A stretch of DNA of 64,000 nucleotides, from assembly GCF_001677955.1 (NCBI RefSeq), contig NZ_LELA01000002.1:1-64000 (forward strand). Reading direction: 5' to 3'. Below, one piece after another: positions 26,752 through 37,200 of the stretch. Below the pieces are notes generated by a model. That model made no database searches, was not told the DNA's origin, and saw only the letters and a list, made by a program, of their open reading frames with translations. This DNA comes from Chryseobacterium sp. BGARF1. GTDB lineage: Bacteria > Bacteroidota > Bacteroidia > Flavobacteriales > Weeksellaceae. The translations under genes were made by a program, and so were the position numbers. Each line of letters opens with the position of its first letter. The stretch's first letter is position 1.

Positions 26752-27219
26752 ATGGATAAAATTGACAGCCTGAACCAAGTAGCAGAATTCCACACCACTT
26801 TTAAAGCACCTATTTTAGATACTCCACAAATTCCTTCTCAGGAAAGATGTGACTTGAGAGTTGAGCTTTTACAGGAAGAATTAAATGAATTGAAACAGGC
26901 TATTGCAGATAATAATATTGTAGAAATTGCTGATGCATTGTGTGATTTGCAGTATGTTTTGAGCGGTGCGGTTTTAGAATTTGGATTGGGGAATAAATTT
27001 GTAGAATTATTCAACGAAGTGCAGCGTTCTAATATGTCTAAAGCTTGCGATAACGAAGAGCAGGCAAACGAAACAGTTGAGTTTTATAAAGAAAAAGAAG
27101 TTGAATCTTTCTATGAGAAATCAGGAGAAAAATTCAATGTCTACAGAAAAGCAGATCATAAAGTATTGAAAAATAAATACTACTCTCCTGCCGATTTAAA
27201 AACAATTATTGAAAATTAA
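26752..27219 (+). CDS. MazG-like nucleoside triphosphate pyrophosphohydrolase family protein
   Basis: A 155-residue all-alpha NTP pyrophosphohydrolase. The metal-binding EExxE/ExxD pattern is visible as ELLQEELNELKQAI followed by VEIADALCDLQYVLSG. Family members hydrolyse NTPs, often non-canonical ones, to NMP and pyrophosphate. A -7 box TATATTTG is at 26718-26725, preceded by tandem TCTAATATC repeats. The envelope operon behind it follows after 24 bp and may be cotranscribed. Confidence 0.85.
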   Translation: MDKIDSLNQVAEFHTTFKAPILDTPQIPSQERCDLRVELLQEELNELKQAIADNNIVEIADALCDLQYVLSGAVLEFGLGNKFVELFNEVQRSNMSKACDNEEQANETVEFYKEKEVESFYEKSGEKFNVYRKADHKVLKNKYYSPADLKTIIEN

Positions 27220-27243
27220 TATGAAATCAAAGATTCACAAATA

Positions 27244-27840
27244 ATGAAAAATAATAGAAATATGATTTGTAAAAAGATCATCACCAATATTTTTACTTTT
27301 TCAGTTCTTACTTTGGCTATGCAGCAGTTTAGTGCTCAAAAAGTCGTGGTAAACAGAGAGGTAGAAACGAACAATGACGGAAAAATGCTTTTAGGGCACC
27401 AGCTTAAAGAGCAGTTTGCGAAAGAACCTTATTCGGAATGGTACACAAAAGAATTTAACGAATATGCTTTAGATCAAAAAGCAGTTACAGAACTAAGAAA
27501 AAATAATATTAACTCTTATAATCTGATTGTTTTTGTGGGAACTTGGTGTGAAGATAGTCATAGAGATTTTCCTAGATTGATGAAAATTCTGGAAGAAGTA
27601 AAATATCCGGATAGCAGATTGACGATTATTGCGGTGAACCGTAAAAAAGAATCTCCTACTGGTGATGAAGTAAAATATAATGTTTCTAAGGTTCCTACAA
27701 TCATTGTCGAAAAATATGGCAAGGAAATTGGAAGAATGATAGAAATGCCGACTACGGGGTATGTAGAAAGAGATCTTGTAGAGATCTTAAAAAAAGATGA
27801 CGGGTCGGTATTGAAAGAAATATTTAAAAAAGAAAATTGA
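27244..27840 (+). CDS. Exported thioredoxin-like protein with a single active-site cysteine
   Basis: A 198-residue protein with an N-terminal signal or anchor (hydrophobic to about residue 30, ending QQFSAQ) and a thioredoxin fold. The active site reads VGTWCEDSHRDF, so a CxxS-type monothiol replaces CxxC, and the cis-proline lies in SKVPTIIVE. A monothiol site suggests trapping of mixed disulfides rather than full oxidoreduction. It shares 4 bp with the next gene. An alternative start is the ATG at 27262. Confidence 0.8.
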   Translation: MKNNRNMICKKIITNIFTFSVLTLAMQQFSAQKVVVNREVETNNDGKMLLGHQLKEQFAKEPYSEWYTKEFNEYALDQKAVTELRKNNINSYNLIVFVGTWCEDSHRDFPRLMKILEEVKYPDSRLTIIAVNRKKESPTGDEVKYNVSKVPTIIVEKYGKEIGRMIEMPTTGYVERDLVEILKKDDGSVLKEIFKKEN

Positions 27841-28442
27841 AAAATTTAAAATTAATTCTTCCGTTTATTGCCGGGATTCTTTTGATGCTGATTCTGTTTT
27901 TTAGTTTTAAATCTTGTTTTAAAATGAGTGAAAAAACTGAAAAATCCGATTATTACATTCTGACCAATCAGATTTCAAAAATGAACAAAATGGTTGTTCT
28001 GGAGCAGGATTTTTCTGCCATGCAGAAAACCAAATTTGGATATGAATTTCTCGGAAAAGAAATGACGAGTAATAGCATTATTACTTACACCAAAACCAAT
28101 GCGCAGGTTTCGTATGATTTGAATAAAATGAAAATAGAAGTTGATTCTATTAATAAAAAACTGATCATTAAAGAGCTTCCCAATGCAGATATAAGAATTA
28201 CACCAAGTGTAGAAATTCAGTCATTAGACGATTCTTTCATCAATAGAATTTCTGAGCAGGATATCAAAAATGTACAGCAAAAAGCTAAACAAACTGCTAT
28301 AAAATCTGTAGATCAGAATAAATTGAGAAGCGAAGGTCATCAGCAATTAATGGAAAATCTTAATAATATTTTCGTTTTGGCAAAGGCTTTGAATTATAAG
28401 ATAGAAGATCAAACCGGTAAAATCGGTGTTCTTGGACTCTAA
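27837..28442 (+). CDS. DUF4230 domain protein, membrane anchored
   Basis: A 201-residue protein with one N-terminal membrane helix (LILPFIAGILLMLILFFSF) and a periplasmic DUF4230 domain (EQDFSAMQKTKFGYEFLG, then VSYDLNKMKIEVDSINKKL). The function of DUF4230 is unknown. The start is a TTG overlapping the previous stop by 4 bp, which suggests translational coupling. The next ATG in frame lies beyond the membrane helix, so TTG is preferred. Confidence 0.8.
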   Translation: MKNLKLILPFIAGILLMLILFFSFKSCFKMSEKTEKSDYYILTNQISKMNKMVVLEQDFSAMQKTKFGYEFLGKEMTSNSIITYTKTNAQVSYDLNKMKIEVDSINKKLIIKELPNADIRITPSVEIQSLDDSFINRISEQDIKNVQQKAKQTAIKSVDQNKLRSEGHQQLMENLNNIFVLAKALNYKIEDQTGKIGVLGL

Positions 28443-28454
28443 AAATTCAAAACT

Positions 28455-28637
28455 ATGGATTCAAAAGATGATAACAAAAAGAAAGAATCTGCCAATTCCG
28501 CAGAAACGAAAAAACAAAACGAAGACTTCCGTGATATTCCGGCTTCTTCAGAGAAACAAAATCCACCCGATGTTGATAAAGAAGACGTTCAAAAATCTTC
28601 CAAAAACAAGTCAGGAAAAACAGATAATACCAAGTGA
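28455..28637 (+). CDS. Small highly charged protein
   Basis: A 60-residue protein made almost entirely of Lys, Asp, Glu, Ser, Asn and Gln, with no hydrophobic core, probably disordered. It starts 12 bp after the DUF4230 gene, and its stop lies in a terminator hairpin, so it looks like the last gene of the operon. No family is recognised. Confidence 0.5.
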   Translation: MDSKDDNKKKESANSAETKKQNEDFRDIPASSEKQNPPDVDKEDVQKSSKNKSGKTDNTK

Positions 28638-28655
28638 AAGCTTGGTATTTTTTAT
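28626..28655 (+). terminator. Terminator of the DUF4230 operon
   Basis: AATACCAAG (28626-28634) and CTTGGTATT (28641-28649) form a 9-bp stem with a 6-nt loop, followed by T-rich sequence. Confidence 0.82.
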
Positions 28656-28956
28656 GGCAGCAATTTCCGCCCTCTGTTCCTCTTATTTTTCTAATGAAGT
28701 GTGTTCGATCATCTAATGAAAACTAATTGACCCGTTTGAAATACTTCGTAGGCTGAAGAAGGTGTTTTGTGAAATGATACACAATAATTTCTATATAAAC
28801 AATTATTATTTAATTCTTATTAAGTATAAATAAAATTGTCTTGAGGATAATTAATTTTAAAATATTATGTTTGTTAAATGATGAAATTGCACTAATTTTG
28901 AGGCGGAATGCGGCTTTCAGTATAGACGTATGTGTTGAAATTAACTAATAAAACCT
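28638..28956. other. Intergenic region with a repeat remnant and a strong promoter
   Basis: After the terminator, 28656-28735 carries a diverged copy of the GGCAGC/CCGCCCTC repeat seen at 2656. The remainder is A+T-rich and contains the promoter at 28870-28900 for the hybrid-kinase operon. No gene was found. Confidence 0.5.
28870..28900 (+). promoter_or_regulatory. Promoter of the kinase-glycan operon
   Basis: TTTG (28870-28873) and TAATTTTG (28893-28900) with a 19-bp spacer match the flavobacterial consensus exactly. The leader to the ATG at 28957 would be about 50 nt. Confidence 0.75.
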
Positions 28957-31900
28957 ATGAAGCTTTCTCACGAGCAAAATAACGAAAAAACCAGAATCGA
29001 TCGCCTTATCCATTACGACCTTCTCGATCTTAGGAAAATTCCCGAATTAGATATTTATGCAGAAAGCGTTTGCCTTATAACGGGCTGCCCCGCATCATTG
29101 GTTGCAGTAATGGAAGAAGATATGCAGACAATACAGAGTTGTGTTGGTTTGGAACTCGACACTGTAGATCGTAATGATACCATTTGTCAACACGTTATCA
29201 GAAGCAAAGACGTTACCGTAATTAACGATACCTTGTTGGATGAGCGTTCTAAGCACAACCAATTAATGGTGGCTGGTGGTGTACGCTTCTATGCTGGTGT
29301 TCCGCTAATAGATGATGAAGGTTTTGTTTTGGGAACCATCTGTGCTGTAGATTTCAAACCAAATCATTGTACGCCCAGACAGATAGAGCTGCTTCAAAAA
29401 GTTGCAGCGGCGGTCACTAAAATACTTACGCTCAAAAAACGAAATTTATATGCAGAGTTCTTTAAAGATACCTTTAAAATTACCAATAATTTTATATGTG
29501 TTCTAGACTCAAAGTTAAATTTCAAGGAGCTTAATCCTATTTTTGAAAAAACATTCTCTAATCAAAACATCGATCTTTTACAGACGTCTTTCCTTGAATT
29601 ATTTGATATTGCTCCTACGGAACTTGTCAAGATCGATAACTTTATAAAGACTCAAGAAACAGTAGATTTTATAGCTAAACATTATTCTGAATCTGGTCAT
29701 GAAAGCATTGTGGAATGGCAGCTGAAATTCAATTCTGCGAAAACTGAGATCTTCTGTTTCGGAAGAAATGTTACAGAAGAAATGCTAGAGAAAGCAAAGC
29801 TAGAAAGTTCTGAACGCAAGTTTCGCAAATTTTTTGAAAATGCACTTGGTCTAATGAGCATGCATGATCTGGATGGAAACATTTTAGAAGTTAATCAACA
29901 AGGAAGAGAGTTGCTGCAATTTTCTGAAGAAGAAGTAGAGCATCTTAATTTAAAAGATCTATTGATCGATAAACATAAAAAATATTTTTCTGATTATCTA
30001 GCAAGAGTTGTAGAAAATCAAGAAGACATTGGCGTTATGGGGCTTAAGGCCAAAGATGGACAAGAGTTCTTGTGGATGTATCATAATATGCTGGTGTATA
30101 ATGATGCTGGAGAGCCTTACGTGGTGAGTACTTCTCTCAATATGACCGAAAGAATTAAGCTCGAAAATGATCTGCTGCAAACCAAGCAACTTTTAGAAGA
30201 AATTAATACCGTTGCGCAAGTTGGTGGTTGGGAGCTTAATCTAGATCAAAATACATTAATGTGGTCAGATTATACTAAAAAGATCCATGGTGTTTCTTCA
30301 GATTTTATTCCAGATTTTGATACGGCAATTAATTTTTATGAAAAAAATAGCCAACCTATTATTCAGAAGCTTTTTAAAGATGCTGTAGAAAAAGGCATTT
30401 CTTATGATAGAGAGCTTCAGATCGTAAAAGCTGATGGATCTGTAAAATGGGTTCGTGCAAAAGGTATTCCGCAGTTTGAGAACGGTACTTGCAAAAGAAT
30501 TTTCGGAATTATGCAAGATATAGAAGACACTAAAAAAACATATCTGGAGCTTGAAACCCGAAAGTCGATGCTTCAGGCGTTTGTAAGCAATGTACCTGCA
30601 GCTGTAGCTATGTTGGATACAGATTTAAATCATTTATCTGTTAGCAATCGTTGGTTGGAAGAGTTTAACCTAAATGCTTCCTCTATTTCCGAAAAAAACT
30701 TGTATAGTATTTTCCCAAATATTCCTGATGAACGAAAAAGAATTTATGAAAATGCTTTAAAAGGAATTCCTTACAAAAATGAAAATCAATTATTTCAGAT
30801 CGCTGGTCGTGAGGAGATGCAGAATTATAGTTGGGAAGTTTTCCCATGGAGATTGGCAGATCAGTCCATCGGAGGAATTATTATTTCTACACAAAATATT
30901 ACTTCAGATGTTAAAGCTCACAAAGAACTTATAGAAGCTAAAGAATTGGCAGATTTGGCGAGCAAAGCAAAATCTGAGTTCTTAGCCAACATGAGTCATG
31001 AAATCAGAACGCCTCTTAATGGTGTCATTGGTTTCTCAGATTTGTTGCTTCAGACACCGCTCAACGATATTCAGATACAATATCTTAATTACATCAATGA
31101 ATCTGGAACTACCTTGCTTAATGTGATTAACGATATTCTTGATTTTTCTAAAATTGAATCAGGAAAATTAGAACTTTTAATAGATCAGCATGATGTTTAC
31201 GATGTTTCTAATCAGGTTATCAATGTGATATTGTATCAAGCTCAGCAAAAAAACATCGAATTATTATTGAATATCGAACAAGGCTTGCCAAAAACGATGT
31301 TTCTCGATGAAATAAGAATGAAGCAAGTACTCATCAATTTGCTAGGAAACGCCATTAAATTTACAGATGAAGGCGAAATAGAGCTTAAGGTAGAAAAGAT
31401 ACATTCTAATGAAGACCATATCCGTTTAAGATTTTCGGTAAGCGATACCGGAATTGGTATTCCATTAGAAAAACAAAAAAGAATTTTTGATGCTTTCACT
31501 CAGGAAGACAGCTCGGTGAGTAAACGTTATGGTGGTACAGGTCTGGGGCTTACCATTTCTAACCGTATTCTTAATTATATGGGTAGCAATCTTTCATTGA
31601 CCAGCGAAATAGGAAAAGGCTCTACATTCTTTTTCGAAATTGATTTTAAATATTTAGATTATGAAGTAGAACAAGAAGAAATGCCGATAAACAGAGTTTT
31701 AATAATCGATGATAATGAAAAAAACCGAATTATTTTGCAAGATATGCTGCGGTATAAAAACATCGATTCGGTTCAGGCTTCTAATGGTTTTGAAGCTTTG
31801 CATTTGTTGGTAGAAGGAGAGCAATTTGATATGATCTTGGTAGATTACCACATGCCGGTTCTCTCTGGTGTAGAGACTTTAAGCAAAATTAAAGAGCTCT

Positions 31901-32844
31901 TTGAAAGTCAGGGTAAAGAAGCCCCTTTTATATTGCTACACACCTCTTCTCAGGAACATGAAGTTTTGGAGAAAATTAATTCGTACAATAATACATACTG
32001 TCTGCTGAAGCCTGTTACAGCCTCGCAACTGTACAAAACGATTCAAAGGGTTTTATTTAAAAATACAAATGAAAACCTACATTCTAACTCGTCTACACAA
32101 CAGAATGCAGAAGTGTTTTATCAAAAACTAAATGTCTTGGTTGCTGATGACAACGTTGTGAATCGTGCACTGAATAAACGGATTATGAACAAGCTGGCAC
32201 CTAATGCTGTCTTGGTAGAAGTTATCGATGGGCAAGATGCGGTTAGTGAATGTGAAAATCAACATTTCGATTTGATATTAATGGATGTTCAGATGCCCAA
32301 TATGGATGGTTTGCAGGCTACTAAATTGATACGCGAAATGCAGGATTTTAAAAAAGTACCTATTATTGGGGTAACGGCAGGAAATATTATTGGCGAAAAA
32401 GAAAAATGTCTGGATGCAGGTATGGACGATTTCCTTGCAAAACCAATAAAGCAAAGTGATGTTTTGGAGATGCTAAAAAAATACTTGAATTCTACACCCC
32501 AAATAGTTGTTGAGGATTACTTTGATGAATCTATGCTGAAGGAACAGGTAGGTGATGATAACAGTTTTAGAACCTACTTTTTAGAATTGGTAGTTCAGGA
32601 ACTTACTCATTCTAACGAAATAATTGCGGAAGATAAAACAAAACTTACTTCCGAAGAAACGAGAGCCTTTTTACATAAACTAAAAGGTACAGCAGGTACG
32701 GCTGGCTTGCATAAGCTGGCCTCTGTAGCAGCTGAGTATGAATATAAAACCATGGACATGTTATTGTATGATGATATGATTCGGGATATAAAAAAGCATA
32801 TCGATATTTCTTTAAATATTGTAAAAGAGTTAATTAGTAAATAA
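28957..32844 (+). CDS. Hybrid sensor histidine kinase (GAF-PAS-HisKA-HATPase-REC-REC-HPt)
   Basis: A 1295-residue cytoplasmic sensor with no membrane helix. Order: a GAF domain (about 20-160), four PAS-like segments (about 165-275, 285-400, 415-530, 545-660), and HisKA with phospho-acceptor His681 in NMSHEIRTPLNG. The ATPase domain (NLLGNAIKFT, SDTGIGIP, GGTGLGL) follows, then receiver 1 (Asp963), receiver 2 (Asp1110) and an HPt domain with His1240 in FLHKLKGTAGTAG. A full internal phosphorelay is thus encoded. It is the first gene of an operon with a stand-alone receiver 12 bp downstream, its likely phosphorylation target. The GAF and PAS ligands are unknown. Confidence 0.92.
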   Translation: MKLSHEQNNEKTRIDRLIHYDLLDLRKIPELDIYAESVCLITGCPASLVAVMEEDMQTIQSCVGLELDTVDRNDTICQHVIRSKDVTVINDTLLDERSKHNQLMVAGGVRFYAGVPLIDDEGFVLGTICAVDFKPNHCTPRQIELLQKVAAAVTKILTLKKRNLYAEFFKDTFKITNNFICVLDSKLNFKELNPIFEKTFSNQNIDLLQTSFLELFDIAPTELVKIDNFIKTQETVDFIAKHYSESGHESIVEWQLKFNSAKTEIFCFGRNVTEEMLEKAKLESSERKFRKFFENALGLMSMHDLDGNILEVNQQGRELLQFSEEEVEHLNLKDLLIDKHKKYFSDYLARVVENQEDIGVMGLKAKDGQEFLWMYHNMLVYNDAGEPYVVSTSLNMTERIKLENDLLQTKQLLEEINTVAQVGGWELNLDQNTLMWSDYTKKIHGVSSDFIPDFDTAINFYEKNSQPIIQKLFKDAVEKGISYDRELQIVKADGSVKWVRAKGIPQFENGTCKRIFGIMQDIEDTKKTYLELETRKSMLQAFVSNVPAAVAMLDTDLNHLSVSNRWLEEFNLNASSISEKNLYSIFPNIPDERKRIYENALKGIPYKNENQLFQIAGREEMQNYSWEVFPWRLADQSIGGIIISTQNITSDVKAHKELIEAKELADLASKAKSEFLANMSHEIRTPLNGVIGFSDLLLQTPLNDIQIQYLNYINESGTTLLNVINDILDFSKIESGKLELLIDQHDVYDVSNQVINVILYQAQQKNIELLLNIEQGLPKTMFLDEIRMKQVLINLLGNAIKFTDEGEIELKVEKIHSNEDHIRLRFSVSDTGIGIPLEKQKRIFDAFTQEDSSVSKRYGGTGLGLTISNRILNYMGSNLSLTSEIGKGSTFFFEIDFKYLDYEVEQEEMPINRVLIIDDNEKNRIILQDMLRYKNIDSVQASNGFEALHLLVEGEQFDMILVDYHMPVLSGVETLSKIKELFESQGKEAPFILLHTSSQEHEVLEKINSYNNTYCLLKPVTASQLYKTIQRVLFKNTNENLHSNSSTQQNAEVFYQKLNVLVADDNVVNRALNKRIMNKLAPNAVLVEVIDGQDAVSECENQHFDLILMDVQMPNMDGLQATKLIREMQDFKKVPIIGVTAGNIIGEKEKCLDAGMDDFLAKPIKQSDVLEMLKKYLNSTPQIVVEDYFDESMLKEQVGDDNSFRTYFLELVVQELTHSNEIIAEDKTKLTSEETRAFLHKLKGTAGTAGLHKLASVAAEYEYKTMDMLLYDDMIRDIKKHIDISLNIVKELISK

Positions 32845-32856
32845 AAAATAAAATTT

Positions 32857-33213
32857 ATGTTGATTTTAATAGCTGACGATGACGAGCTGATTTTAAAAAC
32901 AGTAGAACACAAGTTGTTAAAAGAGGGTTTTGAAGTTATTCTCTCAAGAAACGGAAAAGAGGCAATAGAAGTTTTAAAAACCACAGATGTTGATCTTATT
33001 ATCACCGATATCATGATGCCTTTTGCCTCTGGGACAGAGATCTTAGCTGCTTCCAAAGCGTTGGGTAAAGAAACCCCGACCATTATTTTGTCTAGTTTAG
33101 GGCAAGAAGAAGTGGTATTGGAGGCTTTTGATCTCGGCGCATTAGATTTTATGGTAAAACCTTTCAGTCCTAATGAGTTATTACTCCGTATCAAGAGATT
33201 AAGGCTTAATTAG
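32857..33213 (+). CDS. Stand-alone response-regulator receiver
   Basis: A 118-residue receiver without an output domain. Acidic pocket Asp7-Asp9, phospho-acceptor Asp51 (ITDIMMP) and the conserved Lys101 (VKPF) are present. With no DNA-binding or enzymatic domain, its output must be through protein contact. It lies between the hybrid kinase and the HEAT-repeat gene (6-bp gap), so the most economical inference is that it carries phosphate from the kinase HPt to control the HEAT protein or the glycosyltransferase. Confidence 0.9.
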   Translation: MLILIADDDELILKTVEHKLLKEGFEVILSRNGKEAIEVLKTTDVDLIITDIMMPFASGTEILAASKALGKETPTIILSSLGQEEVVLEAFDLGALDFMVKPFSPNELLLRIKRLRLN

Positions 33214-33219
33214 ATTCTG

Positions 33220-34290
33220 ATGCATTATTTATCGATCAATTTACATGAATTATTTCTTTCGCTGGTAGGGATTTGTCTACTGTTAGTGGCATTGATCTTA
33301 GTCGTGATCATTATTAGTTTTGTAAAATACCGAGATATTATTCGACACAATTTTTGGGGAAGCATTATCGATCAGAAAGTTACCGATGCTATCATTCATG
33401 AAGCTATTGACGATACACAGAAAGGCGCTTTTGAGAAGTTTTTGAACGTCCAGGCCTTTAGAGATCTATGTATCCAAAAAATGATTGAAGCCGAAAAGAA
33501 ATTTTCTGGCAGCATCCATGCGGTTATTCAAGCTTTTTATACCAAGTATGATTTCAAGGCAGATTCTCTAAAAAAGATGACTGTCAGGAAAGCTTTTACG
33601 GTGGCTCGTGGCATCCAGGAGTCTACAGCAATGCACGCTGATGAAGCCTTACCGAGTATAGAACAGTTTTTAAAACACAAAGATCCTAACGTCTACGAAG
33701 AAGCTCAATATGCAATGGTAACCTTCAAGGGTTTTGAAGGGTTACAGTTTTTATCCAATTTTAAAAATATTTTGTCAGACTGGCAACAGTTAAGGCTGCT
33801 TCGTTGCATTGATGAATTACCCGAAGACAAAAGAGATCTAGTTTCAGAATGGATGTCATCAGAAAATTATTCTGTGGCATTGTTTGCGCTTCGTTTGGTA
33901 GGACAATTTCAAGCAATTGGCTTGTACCCAGAAGTTGTAAGTCTTCTGGCGCACCCGGAAGATGAAGTGAGAATTCAGGCTTTAAAAACGCTTCAGGTTT
34001 TAGAAAACGAAAATACATTAGACGATATTATTCAGAATTTTGAAGATAACAATATTGAAGTTCAGATGGAGGTCATAAGGCTAATCAAGTCGCTCAATGA
34101 CCCCAAAAGTTTAACATTTCTTAAAGACCAGCTGCTTAATTCTAAATCAGTATCTCTAAAAATTGCGGTTGCTGAACTTCTTTATACATTTCGAGAACAG
34201 GCTTACCTTAGAGAAGCTGCGCTTTTTGACTCTTCCGATGAAGAGCTGGCTCTTATCATTAATCATGCTTTACAAGAAAAAATATGTTAG
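33220..34290 (+). CDS. Membrane-anchored HEAT-repeat protein
   Basis: A 356-residue protein with one N-terminal membrane helix (about 8-36) and a cytoplasmic-type helical region. HEAT-like repeats are clearest from about 185 onward: SVALFALRLVGQFQ, DEVRIQALKTLQVLENE, VQMEVIRLIKSLND, VSLKIAVAELLYTF. HEAT arrays are protein-binding scaffolds. The gene overlaps the glycosyltransferase gene by 7 bp, so coupled synthesis and physical association with that enzyme are likely. It could be an adaptor through which the receiver acts. No enzymatic motif is visible. Confidence 0.8.
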   Translation: MHYLSINLHELFLSLVGICLLLVALILVVIIISFVKYRDIIRHNFWGSIIDQKVTDAIIHEAIDDTQKGAFEKFLNVQAFRDLCIQKMIEAEKKFSGSIHAVIQAFYTKYDFKADSLKKMTVRKAFTVARGIQESTAMHADEALPSIEQFLKHKDPNVYEEAQYAMVTFKGFEGLQFLSNFKNILSDWQQLRLLRCIDELPEDKRDLVSEWMSSENYSVALFALRLVGQFQAIGLYPEVVSLLAHPEDEVRIQALKTLQVLENENTLDDIIQNFEDNNIEVQMEVIRLIKSLNDPKSLTFLKDQLLNSKSVSLKIAVAELLYTFREQAYLREAALFDSSDEELALIINHALQEKIC

Positions 34291-37200
34291 AATTTGCAGA
34301 GTGGATTTTCCCGTTTTTTTTATGGACATTTTTAGCATATTCTGTATTAGTTGCATTAATTTACATCTGGATAGGCTTCTATTCATTTGGAGCTGTTACA
34401 GCATATAATAAAAAAAATACTTTTACAGATTATAGTCTGGTGTTATCTAATCCTAATGCACCAACCTTCAGTCTTATTGCGCCTGCTTATAATGAGGGCG
34501 TTACTATTGTAGAAAATGTACGGTCTTTATTGTCTTTGTATTATCATAAACTCGAAATTATTATTGTAAATGATGGAAGTAAGGATGATTCTATAGAGAA
34601 ATTAATTCTGGCCTATGACTTAGAAAAAGTATCGTTCTTTATTCAAGGTAATATTGAAACCAAACCTATACGAGGTATTTATAAAAGTAAAAACCCGGCT
34701 TTCAAAAAATTAATCGTTGTAGATAAAGAAAATGGCGGAAAAGCTGATGCTTTAAACGTAGGTGTGAATATATCTACAGGTGACAAGGTTGTTTGTATAG
34801 ATGTAGACTGTATTTTAGAGCAAGATGCGATTGCAAAACTGGCAAAACCTTTCTTAGAACAAACCGACAAAAAGGTGATTGCCTGCGGTGGTGTTATTCG
34901 TCTCGCAAATAATTGCACCATTGAAAATGGAAAGGTCACTCAGGTTAATCTTCCTAAAACATGGTTGGGGCGCGCACAGGCTTTAGAATATATTCGGGCA
35001 TTTGTTCTTGGGAGAATGGCTTGGTCGCGAGCTTCAGGGTTAATTCTTATTTCTGGAGCCTTTGGTGCTTTTGATAGGAAAATTGTTATTGAATGTGGTG
35101 GTTATGATATCAAAACTGTTGGTGAAGATATGGAACTGGTGGTACGTATGCGCCGCTTTATGGAAGAGCAAAAACGTCCTTACGCAGTAATCAATATTCC
35201 AGATTCGTTATGCTGGACAGAAGCTCCGGAGTCTAAAGCAATCCTAAAAAAACAACGTAACCGCTGGATGCGTGGTACGATGGAAACACTATGGAAACAT
35301 CGGAAATTAATGTTCAACCCCAAATACGGAAAACTTGGGATGATCAGCCTACCCTATTGGTTTTTCTTTGAATTCCTTAGCCCGTTGATAGAGTTTTCTG
35401 GTTATTTTATATTGCTGGCTTATCTGATCTTAGGGATCATTAATTTACCTCTTTTTTTGACCATTACGGCAATGGTTATTACTGGATGCATGCTGTTTTC
35501 TATTTATGCCATTTTGGTAGATTTGGTAAGTTGCCGTGTTTATACCAAACGAAAAGATTTTATTAATCTTATCAGGACAGCTTTGGTAGAGCCACTCTAT
35601 TTTCATACCATGGTAACCAAAGCTACTGTGAGCGGTTTTTTTGATTATTTCAAGAAAGGTCATACTTGGGGAGAGATGACACGTCAAGGATTTCAGCAGA
35701 ACGCAGAGGGTATGTCTTTTAAGCAAAAACTGCCGCTTTATTTCAAAGAAAGTACATTGTTTTGGGCTAAGACATCACTTGTTTTCTTGTCGGTTTTTAT
35801 TTTATGCACTATTGTAGAATCCCAATGGTATATTTATAAACTTCCTGAGCTGTCGCAAATATCAATTTTGTTCCCATTATTGGTGAATAATCTATTTTTT
35901 GTATCGCTATTTATTTTAGGCATTGGCTTGGTGTATTCAGTAGTACAATTATTTTGGCCAAAAATGAGTAATCAGTTATTGATGCTTGTTTACACTCTTA
36001 GTTTGCTTATGCATTTCATTTTCTTTATTTATTTTGCGGAGTCTCGTAATATTTTGGGTGCAGATTTATTTTATTATTCAAAAGATGAATTAATTCATAT
36101 TCTTAAAACCAGCGGACTGCTAAGTATTCAGAATGTTATAGCTCTAGTAGTGCTGATTATCTTGTTGTATCTACCAATTTATTTTTCCACTAAAATTAAA
36201 TTTAAATCAAAACAATTTTCTTTGATCTTTATAACTGGAACTGTTGTATTAGCAGGAATTTTATTTTTTGTAAAAGCGCAGATTAGTCGTAAAACAAATA
36301 ATGAATTTATAAGTAATGCTATCCAAAGCAAATGGTCTTATTTTTTCAGAGATAGTGAAGAAGAGTTTGTAGAAAGTACACTCGATTATCTGTCATTTAT
36401 GCAGAATGATGATGATACTGCAAACACCGAATTTCCGTTTCTGAAACAAGAAAACACTCCAGATGTTTTAGGAGCTTATTTTAATACGTCACCTAAAACA
36501 CCCAATTTGGTCTTCATTATTGTAGAAGGTTTGGGGCATGCTTATAGTTCGAATGATGGTTACGTCGGGAATTTTACACCTTTTATCAATGAGTTGTCTA
36601 AACAAAGTTTATATTGGCCCAATTGTATTAGTTCTTCAGGTAGAACCTTTGGTGTGTTACCGTCTATGACGGGTTCTTTGCCATTTGGTAAAAACGGGAT
36701 TTTAGAGGAAGAAAAAATCCCTGAAAATTTTAATCTTTTTAATGTTTTAAAGAAAAATGGTTTCGAAACTGGTTTCTATTACGGTGGTGACGCGTCTTTT
36801 GATGGGATGAAAAAACTGTTGGATTATAGCCATGTAGACCGTATTGTGGATGAATCAAAATTCGACGAAAAAAAATATAAAAAATTACCAAAAGGACAAA
36901 GTGAAAGTTGGGGTTACGACGATCAATCGGTATTTTCTAAAATGTTGAATACTCAGAAAGAAAATACTCAGCCTTACTTTAATGTCGCATTGACCTTGAG
37001 CACACACAGCCCATTTTTAATTAATAATCAAAGTTATTATGAAAAAAAGTACGACGAAGTGATTAAAAGTGGGAACTTGTCTGAAAATCAGATGAAATGG
37101 GCGCTTCAAAGCAAAGCTCAATTATCTACTGTTCTTAATCTTGACGATGCTGTTAAAAATTTTATAGAAAGCTACCGCAAAAGAACAGATTTTAGTAATA

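Noticed and set aside
32607-33194. 195-codon minus-strand frame opposite the kinase HPt and the receiver gene
   Set aside because: It is serine-rich shadow coding opposite two clearly real domains.
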